From Candidatus Hydrogenedentota bacterium (lineage in GTDB: Bacteria; Hydrogenedentota; Hydrogenedentia; Hydrogenedentales; CAITNO01), in contig JAAYJI010000106.1 of the NCBI GenBank assembly GCA_012523015.1, positions 1-39,853 on the forward strand: a DNA stretch of 39,853 bases, in the 5' to 3' direction. Below, one piece after another: positions 8,327-16,047 of this stretch. The notes under the pieces are model-generated. The model did no database searches and was not told the DNA's origin. It saw only the letters and a list, made by a program, of their open reading frames with translations. The translations under genes and the position numbers were made by a program. Position 1 is the first letter of the stretch, and each line of letters opens with the position of its first letter.

Positions 8327-9625
8327 TTAGAGGGTCCAGGGAGCGCGTTCGGCTCGCGACAGATACCGGTTCGCCTCATCATCATCAATAAAGCGTTCCG
8401 CTTCGGGATCGTAGTTCAAATCGCGCTGAAGCCACATGCAGATATTTGCTGCGTGGACCGTGCACATGGAGTGATGCATAACGCGCGGGTTGGCTACCGG
8501 TTCTTGTCTCGATTTTACACAGTCCAAGAAGTTGCGCATGTGATCGAGGGCGCGACCGGTTCGCGCTTGATAATCACCTACCACTTCGTCAAATTCCTGC
8601 AGCAATTCCGGAGAGGATACATCAGGCCGAGAATAGCCGTCGGCGGCAGCGACCCAACCCCGTTCGCCGTCAAACAATTCACCACAGGAGCCGTGCCAAT
8701 ACTGGTCGCCTCGCGAAAAGATCAGCTTTTGTCCGGTGGCAAAATGGCAGACCATACCATCGCCGCTGTCATTGTCCACATAGCTGTAACGGATCGGCGA
8801 GCTTTCGCCCATATGAATGCCCATTTGTGCTTGGGCGAAGGTGTGCGCGCCCCATTCACCAATACAGCTGGTGTGGAAATCATAATCGTCGCGCCACTCA
8901 CCTCTTATATAGGCGGCATTAAAGGGCCGCCACGGACACGGTCCCAACCAAGCGTCCCAGTCCACCTCATCTTTGGGCGGTTCAGGTTCAGCTTCCTTCC
9001 ACTGCCGCGGCATTTTCGCGGAATCCCAAGGCGCAATATGGGCATAGGCCGTGTCTACTTTTCCCAGCCGGCCCGTGCGTGCCATCTCAATACAAAAAAC
9101 ATGGTTTGCCTCACTCAACCGTTGGGTTCCGGTTTGGTATACGCGCCCGTAAGTCGCCGCCGTTTGCACCACAGCCCGCCCCTCGGCAATGGTCATGGTA
9201 GAAGGTTTTTCCGTGTATACATCTTTGCCCGCGCGCATGGCGCGGATCGAGGCTTGGGCGTGCCAACGATCGCCCGTCGCGATCAACACCGCATCAATAT
9301 CCGGGCGCTCGGCGAAAAAATCACGCATGTCCGAATACATGGCGCAATCTTGGTTGCCGTAGAAATTATCCACCTCACTTTTGACGGCGCGACGCTGCTT
9401 TCTCTGCACATCACAGATGGCTAAAAATTGCACATCCGGGTTGCGCATCATCCAATGCAGATCATGCATACCCCGGCCGCGGATACCGATGCCTGCCGCC
9501 GTAATGCGTTCTGAAGGGGCGATGGTGCCATCACGGCCTAAGGCGGATGCAGGCACAATCAAAGGCGCTGCCAATGCCACGGAGGCTCGTTTCATAAAAC
9601 TTCGTCGGTTCATTGCTTTCTTCAT
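8327..9625 (-). CDS. Tat-exported Gfo/Idh/MocA-family oxidoreductase
   Basis: 432 aa from the ATG at 9625, preceded by AAGGAAAGCGCCC; a longer open frame to 9667 lacks both a ribosome site and signal logic. A twin-arginine signal follows (MNRRSFMKRASVALAAP). The Rossmann core is degenerate but clear (ITAAGIGIRGRGMHDLHW, then LAICDV), and the family's catalytic-loop EKP is present in YTEKPSTM. The C-terminal half is the usual GFO/IDH/MocA alpha/beta domain. Members oxidise or reduce sugars or inositols using a tightly bound NAD(P). Tat export means it folds with its cofactor before crossing the membrane. This Tat form is frequent in PVC-type and Hydrogenedentota genomes. The substrate is unknown. 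It lies directly upstream of the HEAT gene. Confidence 0.88.
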   Translation of the reverse strand: MKKAMNRRSFMKRASVALAAPLIVPASALGRDGTIAPSERITAAGIGIRGRGMHDLHWMMRNPDVQFLAICDVQRKQRRAVKSEVDNFYGNQDCAMYSDMRDFFAERPDIDAVLIATGDRWHAQASIRAMRAGKDVYTEKPSTMTIAEGRAVVQTAATYGRVYQTGTQRLSEANHVFCIEMARTGRLGKVDTAYAHIAPWDSAKMPRQWKEAEPEPPKDEVDWDAWLGPCPWRPFNAAYIRGEWRDDYDFHTSCIGEWGAHTFAQAQMGIHMGESSPIRYSYVDNDSGDGMVCHFATGQKLIFSRGDQYWHGSCGELFDGERGWVAAADGYSRPDVSSPELLQEFDEVVGDYQARTGRALDHMRNFLDCVKSRQEPVANPRVMHHSMCTVHAANICMWLQRDLNYDPEAERFIDDDEANRYLSRAERAPWTL

Positions 9626-9743
9626 GGGCGCTTTCCTTCCGGTCGGGAACAGACGGCGCTGCTCCAAAGATCCAATCGTTCTATGGGATAGTACAACCGG
9701 AACAGGGGCATTTTTACGGAGAAAGCTCCGGCTCCGGGCTCTA

Positions 9744-10709
9744 TTATGCGTCCTTTAAAAAACGATCCAAGAGAACATCATCCAACATGCGTTCTATCGG
9801 TTTACGTGCTTGTTCCGCAATAGCTGCATCGACGACGATTTCTCCGGACAACTCTTCAAGACACCATTTCAATTTGGTCAGTGTCGCAAGTTTCATGTTT
9901 GGGCAATCGGCTATGGTTGACGCAGGATAAAAGATCTTGTCCGGATTATCGGCACGGAGCCGATGCAATAAACCGATTTCTGTGCCGATGATAAATTCGC
10001 GTGCAGGATTCTGCGCGCAAAAGTCGAGCATGCCCGTGGTACTGGCAACAGCGTCGGCCATATCAAGCACCTGCGGTCGGCACTCGGGATGGGCTACAAA
10101 TAAAGCTTCGGGATGCTCCTGCTGCACAGCTGCTACATGCTCGGGTAAGATGCGTTCATGGGTGGGGCAAAAACCCTTCCATAAAATAATGTCACGGTTC
10201 AGCATTTTGCCCGTATAATGACCCAGATTGCGATCGGGAACAAAAAGGATTTCTCGGTCTTCGGGAATGCGCCGCACAATATCCAAAGCATTGGAAGAGG
10301 TGCAGCATATATCGCTCATGGCCTTGATGGCTGCTGAGGAATTGACATAAGTGACCACAATAGCATCGGGATGTTGCGCTTTCATTTCTGCCAGCTCACG
10401 AGGCGTTACCATGTTGGCCATGGGACAGCCCGCGTTGCTGTCAGGCATAAGCACCTTTTTGTGTGGTGAAAGAATCGCTGCTGTTTCCGCCATGAAATGG
10501 ACGCCGCAAAAAACGATGATATCGGCATCGGTCGAAGCAGCCCGACGGGAAAGCCCCAGGCTGTCTCCGGAAAAGTCAGCTATATCCTGAACTTCTCCCA
10601 GCGTATAATTATGGGCGAGAACGATCGCATTTCTCATGCGTTTTAATTGAGCAATATCTTCCGCAACAGTGTTCATGGAAGGGGAGGTATGTTCCGAAAA
10701 TGCTGCCAT
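9744..10709 (-). CDS. nadA: Quinolinate synthase NadA
   Basis: 321 aa, a full-length NadA. The enzyme condenses iminoaspartate with dihydroxyacetone phosphate to quinolinate in de novo NAD synthesis. The three cysteines that bind the [4Fe-4S] cluster are present in conserved settings: C95 (PDSNAGCPM), C210 (HPECRPQV) and C269 (STIADCPNM). Three internal repeats of the NadA fold and the substrate-binding motifs (AHNYTLGEVQDIADF, GTEIG) are intact. The start at 10709 follows AAAGGC at 9 nt; the next ATG (MNTV, 10676) has no ribosome site. No nadB or nadC is nearby. A 345-bp leader with two perfect hairpins precedes the gene. Confidence 0.95.
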   Translation of the reverse strand: MAAFSEHTSPSMNTVAEDIAQLKRMRNAIVLAHNYTLGEVQDIADFSGDSLGLSRRAASTDADIIVFCGVHFMAETAAILSPHKKVLMPDSNAGCPMANMVTPRELAEMKAQHPDAIVVTYVNSSAAIKAMSDICCTSSNALDIVRRIPEDREILFVPDRNLGHYTGKMLNRDIILWKGFCPTHERILPEHVAAVQQEHPEALFVAHPECRPQVLDMADAVASTTGMLDFCAQNPAREFIIGTEIGLLHRLRADNPDKIFYPASTIADCPNMKLATLTKLKWCLEELSGEIVVDAAIAEQARKPIERMLDDVLLDRFLKDA

Positions 10710-11054
10710 GCCGGGTTGCCTTTCGTCGAAAGTGTTGTTGGTTTCTATTGGTTAGGACTCCGGTCGTGTTGAAGTACGTTTCAATGCAATTCCTTACCCC
10801 GCTAAGGTGGGAAGAAATAGGGCTATTCTTGTGCATCCGGCCGGGGAGGGACACGCTATCGTGTCCTCAAAAGTTTAGGTTACAGCCAAGAAAAACGCTT
10901 CTTGGAATTAAATAAACGGTAACACTTTTTACGGGGTGATTACAACAAGGGAAAGCGCTTTTTTTGGAAGCAGAGAAGCTGATGAGTCCATGGGAGTATT
11001 GTGCAAGCAGGATCGCTTCTCCGCGTCATTGCTAAGCCTTTCTAATGGGCATAA
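10710..11054. other. Intergenic leader of nadA with two perfect hairpins and a palindrome
   Basis: No gene is seen in this 345-bp gap. On the nadA strand, order 5' to 3': the palindrome AAAGCGCTTT (10952-10961), which resembles the half-symmetry of LacI-type operators; a 7-bp perfect hairpin, CCAAGAA/TTCTTGG with a 6-nt loop (10886-10905); and a second 7-bp perfect hairpin, GGACACG/CGTGTCC with a 4-nt loop (10849-10866). The start codon comes about 140 nt later. Neither hairpin is followed by a T-run, so neither looks like a terminator. They could be leader structure or operators. Confidence 0.4.
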
Positions 11055-11876
11055 TCAGCCAAGTATTTTTTTGCCGCTGCTCTCATAGCCGGCGAGATCC
11101 AAGGTGATATGTTGATAGCCCAGCTGTCGAAAATGGCGCAGAATACGGAGGCGGTGATCGGGCTGAATCAGAAGTGCCATGTCTTGGGGATCGACCTCTA
11201 TACGGCAAAGGTCTCCGTGATGACGGACGCGATATTGACGACAGCCAAGATCGCGCAGCAATGCTTCCGTCGATTCGATGGTGTGGAGAAGATCACGGGT
11301 GATGGGCGTATCTTTGGGCAGACGGGTGGCGAGGCAGGCAAAGGCCGCCTTTTCTGACGTGGGCAGCCCATGCGCACGGCTGCGCATACGGATTTCTTCT
11401 TTGCGAAAGCCGACTTCCGCCAAGGGCGCGAGAATCCCGGCTTCTTCAGCGGCGCGCATACCTACCCGTGTCAGATCGTCACGATCCTCCGCATTTTCAC
11501 CGTGCAACAGCACTGAAATCCCTTTGCCCTTTCCGATCTCGGCAAGAACACGAAATAAGGATTGTTTACAATAATAGCAGCGGAGTTCGTCGTTGCGCAG
11601 AAACCGTTGGTCTTCCAAAGCGTCAAAGTGGAAAACTTCAATCTGCCACTGCTGTTGGTGCGCAAAATTTAAGGCTTCTTCCAGTTCTTGGCGCGGGATG
11701 AGCGGCGTGTCTGCAATGTAGAAATGGGCTTGTGAAGCTAAGGTCTTGTGAGCCAACGCTCCCAAATAGGTAGAATCCACACCGCCCGAATAAGCGACGG
11801 CAACAGTGCCATATTCTTTCAGCAATGCGATGAGACGCGTTTCTTTTTGAAGTGCCTCGTGCTCGGCAGTGTTCAT
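11055..11876 (-). CDS. larE: LarE-type ATP-dependent sacrificial sulfur transferase
   Basis: 273 aa. The PP-loop ATP pyrophosphatase motif is at 30-35 (SGGVDS). Other LarE features are RCYYCK (C100, C103) and ACLATRLP, whose C181 corresponds to the cysteine that donates its sulfur in Lactobacillus LarE. LarE adds sulfur to the pyridinium dicarboxylate mononucleotide on the way to the nickel-pincer cofactor of lactate racemase. No larA, larB or larC is in the window, so lactate racemisation itself cannot be claimed; many LarA-like enzymes use the same cofactor. The two cysteines at 100 and 103 together with C181 fit the three-cysteine, cluster-using LarE type, but this is inference. The ribosome site is weak (AGAGAC). 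Confidence 0.88.
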   Translation of the reverse strand: MNTAEHEALQKETRLIALLKEYGTVAVAYSGGVDSTYLGALAHKTLASQAHFYIADTPLIPRQELEEALNFAHQQQWQIEVFHFDALEDQRFLRNDELRCYYCKQSLFRVLAEIGKGKGISVLLHGENAEDRDDLTRVGMRAAEEAGILAPLAEVGFRKEEIRMRSRAHGLPTSEKAAFACLATRLPKDTPITRDLLHTIESTEALLRDLGCRQYRVRHHGDLCRIEVDPQDMALLIQPDHRLRILRHFRQLGYQHITLDLAGYESSGKKILG

Positions 11877-11903
11877 GTGTGTTGTCTCTGAGGGAAGGAA
11901 GCG

Positions 11904-12341
11904 CTAAATAACCCGCGGGATTTCCTTGTTGTCGTAATAGAGTTTGTCGCCGATAATATCGCAGTCGACTTCAAATCGTTTCCCTTGAAATTCGACAGAA
12001 GCCTTCAGTTTGTCCCCTTGAACTGACCAAGAGCCGGTAAGTCTGTCTGTACCGATTTGACTTTTCGCAAGAGCCGAAAACATGGGTGGAACAGTAGCGA
12101 CAGCCTGACCGCCGGCATTCAACGTTATCGTGATTGCAATGGGTATCTCGGGCGTTTTTACATTCCAAACGGAACCGGCCAGATTGCCCGCATCCAGTAA
12201 AGGCGCTGCTTTCGGTCCGGCCGGCGGAGGTCCGCCCATCTCGCCGCCAGCGGTCGTAGCGCGGACAACGCCAACCACGATCGGCAAGACGAAGACCAGC
12301 AAAACGATTACTAAAAAACCTATTAGAAGTTTGACATTCAT
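11904..12341 (-). CDS. Small membrane-anchored protein of unknown function
   Basis: 145 aa. One N-terminal membrane helix (residues 4-27, VIVLLVFVLPIVVGVV) is followed by a Gly/Pro/Ala linker and an exported domain of about 100 residues. That domain is made of short beta-strands (GSWSVQGDKLKASVEF, then DKLYYDNKEI), suggesting a small lipocalin-like or beta-sandwich fold that I cannot assign to a family. The start has a good ribosome site (AGGGGT, 6 nt before the ATG). It lies 27 nt upstream of larE on the same strand, so co-transcription is possible, but nothing links the functions. Confidence 0.7.
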   Translation of the reverse strand: MNVKLLIGFLVIVLLVFVLPIVVGVVRATTAGGEMGGPPPAGPKAAPLLDAGNLAGSVWNVKTPEIPIAITITLNAGGQAVATVPPMFSALAKSQIGTDRLTGSWSVQGDKLKASVEFQGKRFEVDCDIIGDKLYYDNKEIPRVI

Positions 12342-12486
12342 GTTATTACCCCTTGAAATAAGTGTCCGAACATAGAGATCGGATCATACGGAAGAATTAG
12401 TGTATCGAAATAGGATAGATGAATGCAATTGTAACGAGTGGAGAAGAAATCGCGCAAGGCTTTAAAAGCAATCGATCATGCGGGAT

Positions 12487-13905
12487 TTAGGGCGCAGCTT
12501 TTTCCTCTTCGGGAAATGCCGCCAATACTTCTTTCACCAGTGCCCGGGGTCCTCCGGCTTTGAGATCAAGCGAAAGTTTTACAATCACCAGTTTTCGTGC
12601 CGGAACCACAATAATGAACTGTCCCTCGAAACCGGAAGCCCAAAAGATCTCCGCCGGATCGGCAGTTAGTTCTCGCGGCGCGCCCGAAGCGGAAAGATCG
12701 GGGACTAACCACCAGTGGGCGCCATAGTTGCCATTTGGCGCAGTGGGGGTGGGCGTGCGCCCATAGTCGATCCAGCCCTCAGGCAGGATACGTTCGCCTT
12801 GCCACACACCATCATGGAGGTAGAGCAAGCCAAAGCGCGCGTAATCCCGTGCCGTAGCGTACATAAAGGAGGAGCCCATAAAGGTGCCCGCAGCATCAGC
12901 TTCCAGTATGGCACTGTTCATACCGATCTTTTCAAAAAGACCGCGGTAGGGCAGTTCATAATAGGCTTCGTCGCCATAGATATGACGCAGGGTGTGGGAC
13001 AAAAGATTGGTGCTCGCGCTGGCATATGCCCAATGGGTATCAGGCGGATAGTTCAGGGGCAGCATTGCGGCAAAGACGCCTGCGCCCGGACTTAAGAAAA
13101 GCATGGTTGTCAGCGGGGTGGGCGGAATGAAATCAAATTCATTGTAATCCAGACCGCTGCTCATGCGCAGGACCATATCGATAGTGATCGCAGCCCGTTC
13201 GTCGCCCGGCTCTTGCCAAAAAGGGATGCCCTCTTGAATGGAGAGTTTCCCTTCTTTCACGGCAATACCATAGAGTGCATGGAAGACGCTTTTTGTGGCA
13301 GACCACGCTGCAAAACGTTGATCGGCATCAAAGCCTTCAGCATAGCGCTCCGCCACAATTTCATCGTCGTAGACGACAAGAAATGCACGGGTATGACTTT
13401 TCAGGAAACCGGCGGGCAGTTGGAACATATCATCCATGAGCGCCTCTAATTTCGCATAATCGACTCCGACTCGTTTTTCCTTGCTCGAAGGCGTATCGCC
13501 CACGGGCCAGGGCAAGTCGGCAGTATCCGGCCGAGGTCGGATCAACGTGGGCCGCGCCTGGGCCTGCAGCGATCCAATGTCTGCATCTTGCGCCACGGCA
13601 ACACCCAGCCCTTCACGATAGACAGCGGTCTTCGCATATTTTTTAAAAATCCAAGCGGTGACCGTTTTCTCCTCCCAATTGACCCTATATCGTAGAGGCA
13701 CCAGTAAGGCAAGCTCCTGTTCTCTCACGGACTCCGGCGTGCGGCCTGCAACAAACACACCGGAGGCAATCAATTTCGCGCCATAACCGGCGAATACGTC
13801 GGAGCCGCGCCATACATACCAATAGAGGAATGAGAAACTGCCGATAATCAGAACAAGAAAGACAACCAATAAGAAGCAGAGCAACTTGCGCAGGATTCTT
13901 TTCAT
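12487..13905 (-). CDS. Membrane-anchored serine hydrolase (class C beta-lactamase / PBP4* fold)
   Basis: 472 aa. A single N-terminal membrane helix (residues 8-32) anchors a periplasmic domain. Beta-lactamase (PF00144) motifs are present: S202-A-T-K205 as the SxxK nucleophile motif, Y294-A-S296 in the place of YxN, and SGFEGQ near the C-terminus in the place of HxG/KTG. Family members include class C lactamases, D-aminopeptidases and esterases such as EstB. The replacement of Asn by Ser in the second motif argues for an esterase or peptidase rather than an antibiotic-hydrolysing enzyme. The roughly 120 residues between anchor and catalytic domain are unassigned. AAAGAGA lies before the ATG. 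It appears to be a single-gene unit. Confidence 0.85.
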   Translation of the reverse strand: MKRILRKLLCFLLVVFLVLIIGSFSFLYWYVWRGSDVFAGYGAKLIASGVFVAGRTPESVREQELALLVPLRYRVNWEEKTVTAWIFKKYAKTAVYREGLGVAVAQDADIGSLQAQARPTLIRPRPDTADLPWPVGDTPSSKEKRVGVDYAKLEALMDDMFQLPAGFLKSHTRAFLVVYDDEIVAERYAEGFDADQRFAAWSATKSVFHALYGIAVKEGKLSIQEGIPFWQEPGDERAAITIDMVLRMSSGLDYNEFDFIPPTPLTTMLFLSPGAGVFAAMLPLNYPPDTHWAYASASTNLLSHTLRHIYGDEAYYELPYRGLFEKIGMNSAILEADAAGTFMGSSFMYATARDYARFGLLYLHDGVWQGERILPEGWIDYGRTPTPTAPNGNYGAHWWLVPDLSASGAPRELTADPAEIFWASGFEGQFIIVVPARKLVIVKLSLDLKAGGPRALVKEVLAAFPEEEKAAP

Positions 13906-14303
13906 AACTGTCTCTTTCTGTTGCGGATTTCAAACGGTATGAAGCGCCGCTTTTTATAAAGGTTACGGCGACTTTTTGTCACGCCCTTGTTGCATGCCAC
14001 AGGCGGCACGCCGAGAAGCGTGACCAATTCTATTATAGTCGATTTCTTCGCTCAGCCGGTGGAGCGGCGGCGGATATGTTTTTCCAAAGAGGCACCGGAG
14101 GCTTTGTTCAAAGATTCCTAGCATGGAAATACGGGCATTCCCGGGTATAACCTTCACCTCGAAGCTTAGCTGTGAAGCGGCACCGATTCCGCGAGCCAAT
14201 CATGATACACTATGATGACCGTATTCCTGTTGCGGCGCGGCCGCGGGCAATACGCGGAAAAAACAGCATAGAAACCTAATTGGGCAAAGAAGGAGCAGTT
14301 GTT
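13906..14303. other. Intergenic region between divergent serine-hydrolase and UDP-glucuronate decarboxylase genes
   Basis: 398 bp with no convincing gene. It contains a wide inverted repeat, GTCACGC (13978-13984) and GCGTGAC (14018-14024), without a T-run, and an AT-rich patch (GATACACTATGATG, about 14204-14217) that could include a -10 for the rightward gene. No matching -35 is visible. Promoters for both divergent genes must lie here, but I cannot place them. Confidence 0.3.
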
Positions 14304-15245
14304 ATGACCCATGTGAATTTGGTTACGGGAGGCGCCGGTTTCATCGGCTCCCATTTATGTGAAGCCTTGTTGGATCGGGGCGAAGAAGTACTTTGCCTAG
14401 ACAACTTTTTTACCGGTCGAAAAATGAATATCGATCATCTCCTAGACAATAAACGCTTCGAACTGGTGCGTCATGACATTGTCAATCCCATTACCTTGGA
14501 AACGGATCGTATTTTTAATTTTGCGTGTCCCGCCTCGCCCGTACACTACCAATATAATCCTGTGAAAACGATCAAGACCAATGTCATGGGCGCGCTGAAC
14601 ATGCTTGGTCTGGCCAAGCGTGTGAATGCTCGGGTTTTGCAGGCCTCTACCTCAGAAGTCTATGGCGACCCCACAGTCCACCCGCAAGTAGAAAGCTATT
14701 GGGGCTATGTTAATCCTGTGGGGCCGCGCAGTTGTTATGATGAAGGGAAACGCGTCGCCGAGTCCCTTTTCTTCGATTATTACTCCCAGAACAAGGTAGA
14801 TATTCGGGTCATCCGTATTTTCAACACCTATGGTCCGCGCATGTTGGTCAACGATGGGCGGGTCGTCAGCAACTTCGTGGTGCAAGCCCTCAAAAACGCG
14901 CCCATAAGTATTTATGGCGAAGGCGATCAAACCCGATCCTTCTGTTATATTGATGATTTGGTCAAAGGTATTTTGGCCATGATGAATTGCGATGATTTCA
15001 ACGGGCCCGTAAACCTCGGCAACCCCGAAGAGTTCACCATTTTGGAATTGGCTAAACTCGTGATAGAACTAACGGGCTCCTCTTCGAAAATAACCTTTCA
15101 TCCTTTGCCGGAAAATGATCCTACCCGACGGCGTCCGGACATTAGTTTGGCGAAAGAAAAATTGCAGTGGCAGCCAACCATTGCACTCCGTGACGGTCTG
15201 AAGCATACCATTGCCTATTTCGACGCGCTTTTATCTAAAGAATAA
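14304..15245 (+). CDS. UDP-glucuronate decarboxylase (UDP-xylose synthase), SDR family
   Basis: 313 aa from the ATG at 14304, preceded by AAGGAG at 8 nt; an in-frame TTG at 14280 lies upstream of that ribosome site and is not used. The NAD-binding loop is GGAGFIGS (9-16). The catalytic set is STSEVYGDP (T116, Y120 region) and Y145-DEG-K149. The substrate-binding motifs ([18 protein letters not shown]) match UXS-type enzymes, which convert UDP-glucuronate to UDP-xylose by oxidation, decarboxylation and reduction with bound NAD. The product feeds polysaccharide or lipopolysaccharide sugars. No other polysaccharide gene is adjacent. The length is normal for bacterial soluble UXS. Confidence 0.92.
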   Translation: MTHVNLVTGGAGFIGSHLCEALLDRGEEVLCLDNFFTGRKMNIDHLLDNKRFELVRHDIVNPITLETDRIFNFACPASPVHYQYNPVKTIKTNVMGALNMLGLAKRVNARVLQASTSEVYGDPTVHPQVESYWGYVNPVGPRSCYDEGKRVAESLFFDYYSQNKVDIRVIRIFNTYGPRMLVNDGRVVSNFVVQALKNAPISIYGEGDQTRSFCYIDDLVKGILAMMNCDDFNGPVNLGNPEEFTILELAKLVIELTGSSSKITFHPLPENDPTRRRPDISLAKEKLQWQPTIALRDGLKHTIAYFDALLSKE

Positions 15246-15285
15246 ATGTCCGCACAGTCTGTTTAGGTCGTACGGCCGCCCAACC

Positions 15286-15684
15286 TTAGAGGTATTTCCT
15301 TTTGATGACCTCAACCACGAGTGCATCTTCCGGTGTGTCCGAATTGCTTTCTTGTGCTGCTTGTTTTAATTTGCGGATAGCACTACGGATCGTGCGGTAT
15401 ACTGTGGAGAGATGGACGTCGTACCGTTGCGCCAAGGCCGCTACAGACTGGTTACTAAGATAACGCGCCTCTAAATAACGGCGTTCTTTTTTCGTGAGAC
15501 GCCGCCGCATTTCACGGCGAACCCAATTTAGGAGCAGGTCGCGTTCGCGCGCTGCTTTAAGGGCCGCTTCAATTTCTTCCTCGCTTTCTTCCCACAACCC
15601 GCTTTTTTGGAATTTACGCGCAAGTATATGCGGGTCATAGCTGTATTCCCGACGTGATTGGCGGCGCATCTTTTTCAAGTTCAT
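15286..15684 (-). CDS. Sigma-70 region 4-like helix-turn-helix protein
   Basis: 132 aa. The first 60 residues are highly basic and acidic in turn with no fold I recognise. Residues 63-107 form a LuxR/sigma-region-4-like HTH: LTKKERRYLEARY, then VAALAQRYDVHLSTVYRTI, then a basic helix. This is the DNA-binding unit of ECF sigma factors and small autonomous regulators, but region 2 is missing, so it is not a sigma factor by itself. The ribosome site AGGAGA precedes the ATG by 7 nt. It is convergent with the UDP-glucuronate decarboxylase gene. The partner and target are unknown; phage-type transcription regulators of similar size also fit. Confidence 0.75.
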   Translation of the reverse strand: MNLKKMRRQSRREYSYDPHILARKFQKSGLWEESEEEIEAALKAARERDLLLNWVRREMRRRLTKKERRYLEARYLSNQSVAALAQRYDVHLSTVYRTIRSAIRKLKQAAQESNSDTPEDALVVEVIKRKYL

Positions 15685-16047
15685 GATGAAGTCTCCTATG
15701 TTGATCTAATTGCAACTTCGCGCACTGATCCCCAAAATCTGTGCGAACGTGAAAAGGATAGCTGCGGTGCTCTTAAAAAGAATTTTGCTTTCTCTTTGCA
15801 TGCTCTTGGCTTAAACTTTGTTTTGGGAGAGGATGAAAATCAAAGAAGAAAAGGGAGGGTCAAAGACAGCGGTGACGGTCTTGCGTATCGTTGAGGGAAA
15901 AAAAATAACCGATGTGTGCCCGTGACGGGGACACACACCGGTAAAGCAGACTAAGAATCCCGTGACCTTTCGGATGTGTTCGGGGATGGGTACTCCGGGC
16001 TTCGCCAATTCCAGACGCCCAATGAGCAATCAGAAGAGATGATCCGT
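15685..16047. other. Intergenic region between the HTH gene and the helicase terminator
   Basis: 363 bp. It holds the intrinsic terminator of the large helicase gene (15898-15941) and presumably the promoter of the small HTH gene. Short open frames here lack ribosome sites and family resemblance. I looked for a copy of the tRNA-Val 3' end that would mark an attachment site and found none. Confidence 0.4.
15898..15941 (-). terminator. Intrinsic terminator of the helicase/nuclease gene
   Basis: On the minus strand a hairpin (GTGTGTCCCCG, loop TCA, CGGGCACACA, with a mismatch) at about 15941-15912 is followed after CGGTTA by a run of eight T (15905-15898). It lies about 110 nt after the helicase stop and is the clearest intrinsic terminator in the window. 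Confidence 0.75.

Noticed and set aside
13978-14024. Wide GTCACGC/GCGTGAC inverted repeat as a terminator
   Set aside because: Loop of 33 nt, no T-run on either strand, and it lies upstream of both flanking genes.
15950-16030. Possible att duplicate of the tRNA-Val 3' end near the end of the helicase unit
   Set aside because: Compared by eye with the last 25 bases of the tRNA; only short chance matches, so no attachment site is claimed.
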